From: Uranotaenia lowii
Lineage: Eukaryota; Arthropoda; Insecta; Diptera; Culicidae
Reading direction: 5' to 3'
DNA: 64,000 bases
NCBI RefSeq assembly: GCF_029784155.1
Contig: NC_073692.1
Coordinates: 418,930,352-418,994,351 of the forward strand
In this document: positions 59,713 to 64,000 of the stretch, piece after piece
How the letters are laid out: the number at the start of each line of letters is the position of its first letter
Numbering within the stretch: the first letter of the stretch is position 1
Made by a program: the position numbers and the translations under genes
Notes under the pieces: model-generated
Seen by the model: only the letters and a program-made list of their open reading frames with translations
Told to the model about the DNA's origin: nothing
Database searches by the model: none

Positions 59713-60138
59713 AAGGTTGCCAGAATTTATTCTGGGCTGTTTTCTTTAAAATATTGACACAACCCGGGCATTTCATTTCAAAAATGTCGACAAATAATCA
59801 AGGAAAAATCCGAGAAAATTTGATCCAAAACATAGGAATTACTCAACGAAAATCAAGAAAAAATAACTAGAAAAAAAATTTCCATGAAAACTTGAAGTTT
59901 TAATCGTATTTTATAGTTATTAAAAAAAAACTTACTCAAAATATATCTTTTTGAATGCATAAACAAAATTGCAACACAATTTGCTTTTTTTTTGTTTGAT
60001 TTGGCAAATAAAGTGAATAAATCCGAGCTAAATCCAGTCATTTTTTACGAAAGCCAGGAAACCGCGAGGACCGGACTCTTCCCAAGTTTTGTAATATGTA
60101 ATATCCGAGCTAAACTGGCTGAAACCGGGCAAGCTTGA
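59713..60138. repeat. Second, more diverged copy of the AAGGTTGCC family
   Basis: The left end AAGGTTGCCAGAATTTATTC matches the 51574 copy for its first 16 bases. The interior repeats its landmarks (CCCGGGCATTT, GACAAATAATCAAGG, ACCGGA). The right end GGGCAAGCTTGA is a mutated form of CTGGCAACCTTA. The length (~426 bp) agrees with 436 bp for the other copy. No clear flanking duplication remains. Confidence 0.6.
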
Positions 60139-62464
60139 TACCAAGAGTTAATCAGATTCGTAGATCTAACTCAACAGTCGAGAAACTTTATTTTCATTAC
60201 CTTAAAATGAAAATTCTCAAAAATCGATCATTGAAGAAATCTCTGAGTAAAAAGGTCATTTAATAAATGACAATAATACACTTAATGTTGAAAGGTAAAA
60301 ATTTAAAAGAAATTTTTCATTTACATATCTATTTTTTCCAGAGCTTCTTTATATCAACTAAGGTTAACACAACGTGTAAATTTAATCAACTCTCAAACTA
60401 ATTTCTCTTTGTAAAATATGTTAGAGAAATTTCAATTCTTAATCTAATTTTTATTCTGTAACGAAATAATGAAATGGGATTTATTAAACCTGAAACGAAT
60501 AAAATAATCAAGAATCATAAATTGCAGGACCAATTTCTGATAGCACGAGGCAACAAAATTCACATTTTTTCGAAGTGCGACAAAATTAAAATGCTAATTA
60601 GACTAACTTTGGAGTACTGAATCCAAATGTGCATTTAGTTTCATTGTATCAGGTTTTGTTCCTGAGGTTTAAGGCTAGCGTTCGAAATATATTAAAACTC
60701 ATTTAATTAATTTTTGCACTTTTTTAAACTGTAAATGTTTTAAAATATTGAAAATAAAGGTTAATAATGAATCGTCAACTGTTTTTATGACTGCGTGTAA
60801 TGTTGATTTTTGAGAAAAAGTTAGATAAGGTTTGTTCTTGGTTTTTTTAGAAGTCAACGAGAATACAGATATTTTACAAAATTACAAATAAAAAAAAATC
60901 AAACCAAAACTACATTGACAGTCTTCAACTAAGTTGCAAATATACTTAAATCTTGAATATCCAAAACTTTAAAACACTCTCTTGTGATGTCAAAATTTTT
61001 TATTTTTGTTTTCAACAAAATTTTCAAAAAAAAAATTATTATTTCATTTATTTTAACAAACTTTCTATCTTTGAAACTGCAGAATCTAGACAAATCTGGA
61101 TCGTTTATTGAGCCATAGTTTCAAAACTAGAGGTGAGACAAAATTAAACGATGTACAATTCGCATTTATGACGCCAAAATCATTCATAATCAGTTATTTA
61201 AACATATGCATCAGAAAGTTGTTTTCTGTTGTGTAGTTAATACAATTCGTTCATGCAATCTTAATCAAATTCAATTTAAAATAATCAAATTTTTTTGTCA
61301 AACTTTAAACTGGATTATCTTAAACTTTCAACTTAAATAATCATTGTGTTCCAAGAGACGAACCAGTTTCTATAATAAAGAAAAAAAAAATAATTGTGTG
61401 AATGATCAGGCAACAATTATGACGATATGATTGGTGTGAATCAGTAAACCCAGCCAAGTTGCTCAAAAATCACTCCAAGATCATTCGAGAAACTGCCTCG
61501 TTGCCTAGAAAATTGTCGACTGATAACAGGATATATATTTTATATTTTTTTAGCTTACAACATTTTTGAACAAGATCATTTTTAATTTAAAATCGGCCAC
61601 TGATTCTTTTAACGAGAAAAATGTATCAATATCCCATTCCCACTGAAGGCCGAATGCAACATTTTCCTGTGGTCCGGTATTGCTACTTGCCATGTGACCT
61701 TCTGAAAAGCCAATGATCAATTTTAACGTAAAGCTGGTAAGATTTATTACGTTTCCTCTACTAAGACTAGTAACTATCATTTTCAAAACAAGCAATATTG
61801 TAACAGTAAAATAATAATCACTTCTACCATTTTCAACTGATTTTGATGAACAATCTCTTGAATTCTTTGTTTTAAACTGACATTCAATACAAAATGTTTA
61901 CATCTAGTTCAAAACCATCGAAAAAATAAATTCTTGAAAAAATGCATTTTTTTATCATAAATTTACAAATATCAACAATACTGTAATTTTACAGAAAAAT
62001 GTGGTTGAGATGATCGAAAGAAAATTTATTCACCTTTAATATAAGGAAAAATTCAAATTTATGCTACGTAGTCCATAATATTTAGATTTTTGTGTACTTT
62101 TTTACTGTAAGCTAAAATTGATGACAGAAGAATAACTCAAAAATTGTTCAACTGAGGTTTTTTGCATGTTGTTTTTTATTCTACATTGGAAATTTGGGTC
62201 TGTTGATGAAGTTCAAGATTTTCATTCAAATTTCTTAAACTAGTGATATTATTATGAATAAGCTTTTGAACTCTGAAGCTCAATTTAAATGTCTTTCGCC
62301 AAAGCACTTATCTCTCGCTATGATAACAGCGTTAGTTTTCAATACTTACTTTCATTTCTTGACCTTGATAACTTTTAATGAATACAAAATTTATAAATAA
62401 TTGTTGTTGAAATTATTTTTTTTTTGTTTTAAAACCAAATGATTATATCTTTATACTATACCCA
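60139..62464. other. AT-rich non-coding DNA
   Basis: No gene, repeat boundary or RNA recognised; the 81-codon frame at 61550-61795 has no domain. Confidence 0.5.
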
Positions 62465-62796
62465 GATAACCAGAAATCGTAAAGCAGTGTTCATTGTAGA
62501 TTGTATAAGCATCCAGTTTAAATTGGAATTGTATAAACATCATGTTGTAGATAAACCAAGTAATATTTTATCGTTTATGGTTTGTATAGTTCATTATATA
62601 CGATAACATTTTGTTAATCGTATAGAAAGATCAATAAAGTTGATTTAAATCCCAGTAGAATTGTGTAAAGATCAATATTCAATCCCACTGTACAATTAAG
62701 CAATCTTTCATGCTTGCGATCTATGATGACATATTATTTCCATGAAAGGTCGTACAGTAAGTGTGAGAAAATCGTATAATGGAATTTAAACAATCT
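62465..62796 (+). repeat. Direct duplication, copy 1 (~335 bp)
   Basis: Begins near CCAGAAATCGTAAA and includes TTTTATCGTTTATGGTTTGT, TTGTTAATCGTATAGAAAGA and CAATCTTTCATGCTTGCGAT. All of these recur in the same order at 63071-63403, with scattered substitutions. Confidence 0.85.
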
Positions 62797-63070
62797 ATTC
62801 ATACATGTCATTCAAAGTCACTTATTGAGATTTAATTAATCTGTAAATAATTGATAATAATGCAATTCCTATGCTTAGCAATATCGTAATCATCTAATGT
62901 CAAAAATTGCAAAAATTGGAAATCCTTGACGAATTTTGATGCAAAAATGAAGGCAGTTTTAATTTTAAAAAAAATTATAAAAATGAAAAAAGTGGCACAT
63001 ACAGTCGGCGTTTGCAAAAACACAGGCGACGCTTAAAAAAATCCGGTTCTGTGATAAACGAATTTAGAAA
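62797..63070. other. Spacer between the two duplicate copies
   Basis: AT-rich, ~275 bp, no similarity to the flanking copies noticed. Confidence 0.5.
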
Positions 63071-63403
63071 CCCAGAAATCGTAAAATGGTGTTTATTGTA
63101 GATTGTAAAAACATCCAGTTAAGATTGGAATTGTAAAAACATCATGTTGTAGCTAAACCAAATTATATTTTATCGTTTATGGTTTGTACAGTTCATTACA
63201 AACGATAATAGTTTGTTAATCGTATAGAAAGATCACTAAAGTTGTTTTGAATTCCAGTAGAATTGTGTTAAACTCGATATTATATCCCACTGTACAATTA
63301 AGCAATCTTTCATGCTTGCGATCTATGATGACATATTATTTCCATGAAATGTCGTACAGTAATTGTTAGAACATCGTATTATGGAATTTAAACAATCTGC
63401 AGA
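63071..63403 (+). repeat. Direct duplication, copy 2 (~335 bp)
   Basis: Matches 62465-62796 over its full length. After it, the motif ATTGTA plus A/C/AA keeps recurring to the window end (63466-63474, 63840-63950), which suggests a larger element built on this motif and extending past the window. Confidence 0.85.
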
Positions 63404-64000
63404 TTGTCGAATTGTTTAACAGTACAGTAAATAGCTAGCTAAGATCGCACAGCGCTGAATACAATTATTGATTGTAAAAGAATCGTCTATGAGATAGGTT
63501 AAAGTTGCATATCAAGAAACGGCATCTATAAATAGATTTGGAGTCCGAAATGATGCAGTCAGTGGTATTTTATACGATCAATTGATTTTTAAACGGCACT
63601 CTCAACTGTACATGAACAAATTTGCTTGTTTGCATCATCATGAAATGGCGCCGAGGAAGTATCGAAGGAGAGGGATCGGAACGTTGTGAGTTCGAGACTG
63701 ATCGAAAAGAGACACATAAAGTTGTGTATGGCTCAATTTTTTTTCGCAGTAAACATTAAATTCTATTGTATTAATGTTCACGGTGATTCATAGTAAAATC
63801 GTTATAAGGGAAAAATATAATTGCTTTGGGATACAGTAACAATTAATTGTATTAAATGGCGAAGAAAGTTGTACAAACCTCAGGCTACCTGCTAAAGGAA
63901 ATTGTAATCAAATTGTAAGACAGCCAATGTAAAGTTGAAAATTGTACAATCCTATGATTTTATGCAAAGTAAAGTTGCTGTCAAATTGTTGAAAACGCAA
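63404..64000. other. Possible tRNA-like SINE head within a repeat region
   Basis: TGGCGCCGAGGAAG (63646-63659) and GTGAGTTCGAGACTG (63686-63700) resemble pol III A and B boxes at tRNA-like spacing; the B box is the better match. No cloverleaf of a functional tRNA is claimed. It may be the head of a SINE inside a larger ATTGTA-rich element cut by the window end. Confidence 0.3.

Noticed and set aside
63646..63700. Functional tRNA gene
   Set aside because: Only box-like motifs are seen; I could not fold acceptor and anticodon stems.

Overview
The window looks like non-coding, repeat-rich nuclear DNA of an insect, most likely a mosquito (Culicidae). The base composition is strongly AT-rich, and short islands of more complex sequence lie in long AT-rich stretches. 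The recognisable mobile elements also fit: a non-LTR retrotransposon with RNase H, an RTE-type retrotransposon ending in a TAAG repeat, a DD37E mariner-like transposon (a family described from mosquitoes), a tRNA-derived SINE, a hAT-type element and many short TIR elements. The species call is inference. I found no host protein-coding gene that I can defend; every confident coding region belongs to a transposable element. The window is probably intergenic or a very long intron.

Layout. 1-1563 is the 3' end of an I-like non-LTR element (C-terminal RT region, RNase H, CCHC finger, poly-A). 1564-12348 is AT-rich DNA with one copy of a ~940 bp TIR family (3192-4147), a complex patch of diverged repeats (6480-9720) and a 458 bp MITE-like element (10566-11023). 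12349-13788 is a foldback-like element: two opposed arms of a 16 bp minisatellite between 12-bp direct repeats. 15461-18875 is a near-complete RTE-type element on the minus strand with an uninterrupted 987-codon ORF. 19061-20340 is a DD37E mariner-like element with perfect 18 bp TIRs, flanking TA dinucleotides and a broken transposase. 21205-22000 and 24704-25640 are two more dispersed repeats. 26153-26331 is a SINE, followed by a 5'-truncated RTE copy (26504-27010).

The second half is dominated by tandem repeats. Three long arrays of one 9 bp unit, TTTTTGTCA, lie at 29213-30347, 41897-43478 (opposite orientation, inside hAT-like termini) and 53865-56509. A ~87 bp satellite with three related subunits lies at 31845-33616 and a 12 bp minisatellite at 39469-39732. 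Between them are further TIR elements (47210-48033, 51574-52009, 52335-53298, 59713-60138). The window ends in a ~335 bp direct duplication (62465-62796 and 63071-63403) followed by a weak tRNA-like sequence.

The elements do not form a pathway. What connects them is mechanism: several families occur twice or more here, in both orientations and at different ages. The huge open reading frames in the 9 bp arrays exist because the unit length is a multiple of three and five of its six frames have no stop; they are not genes.
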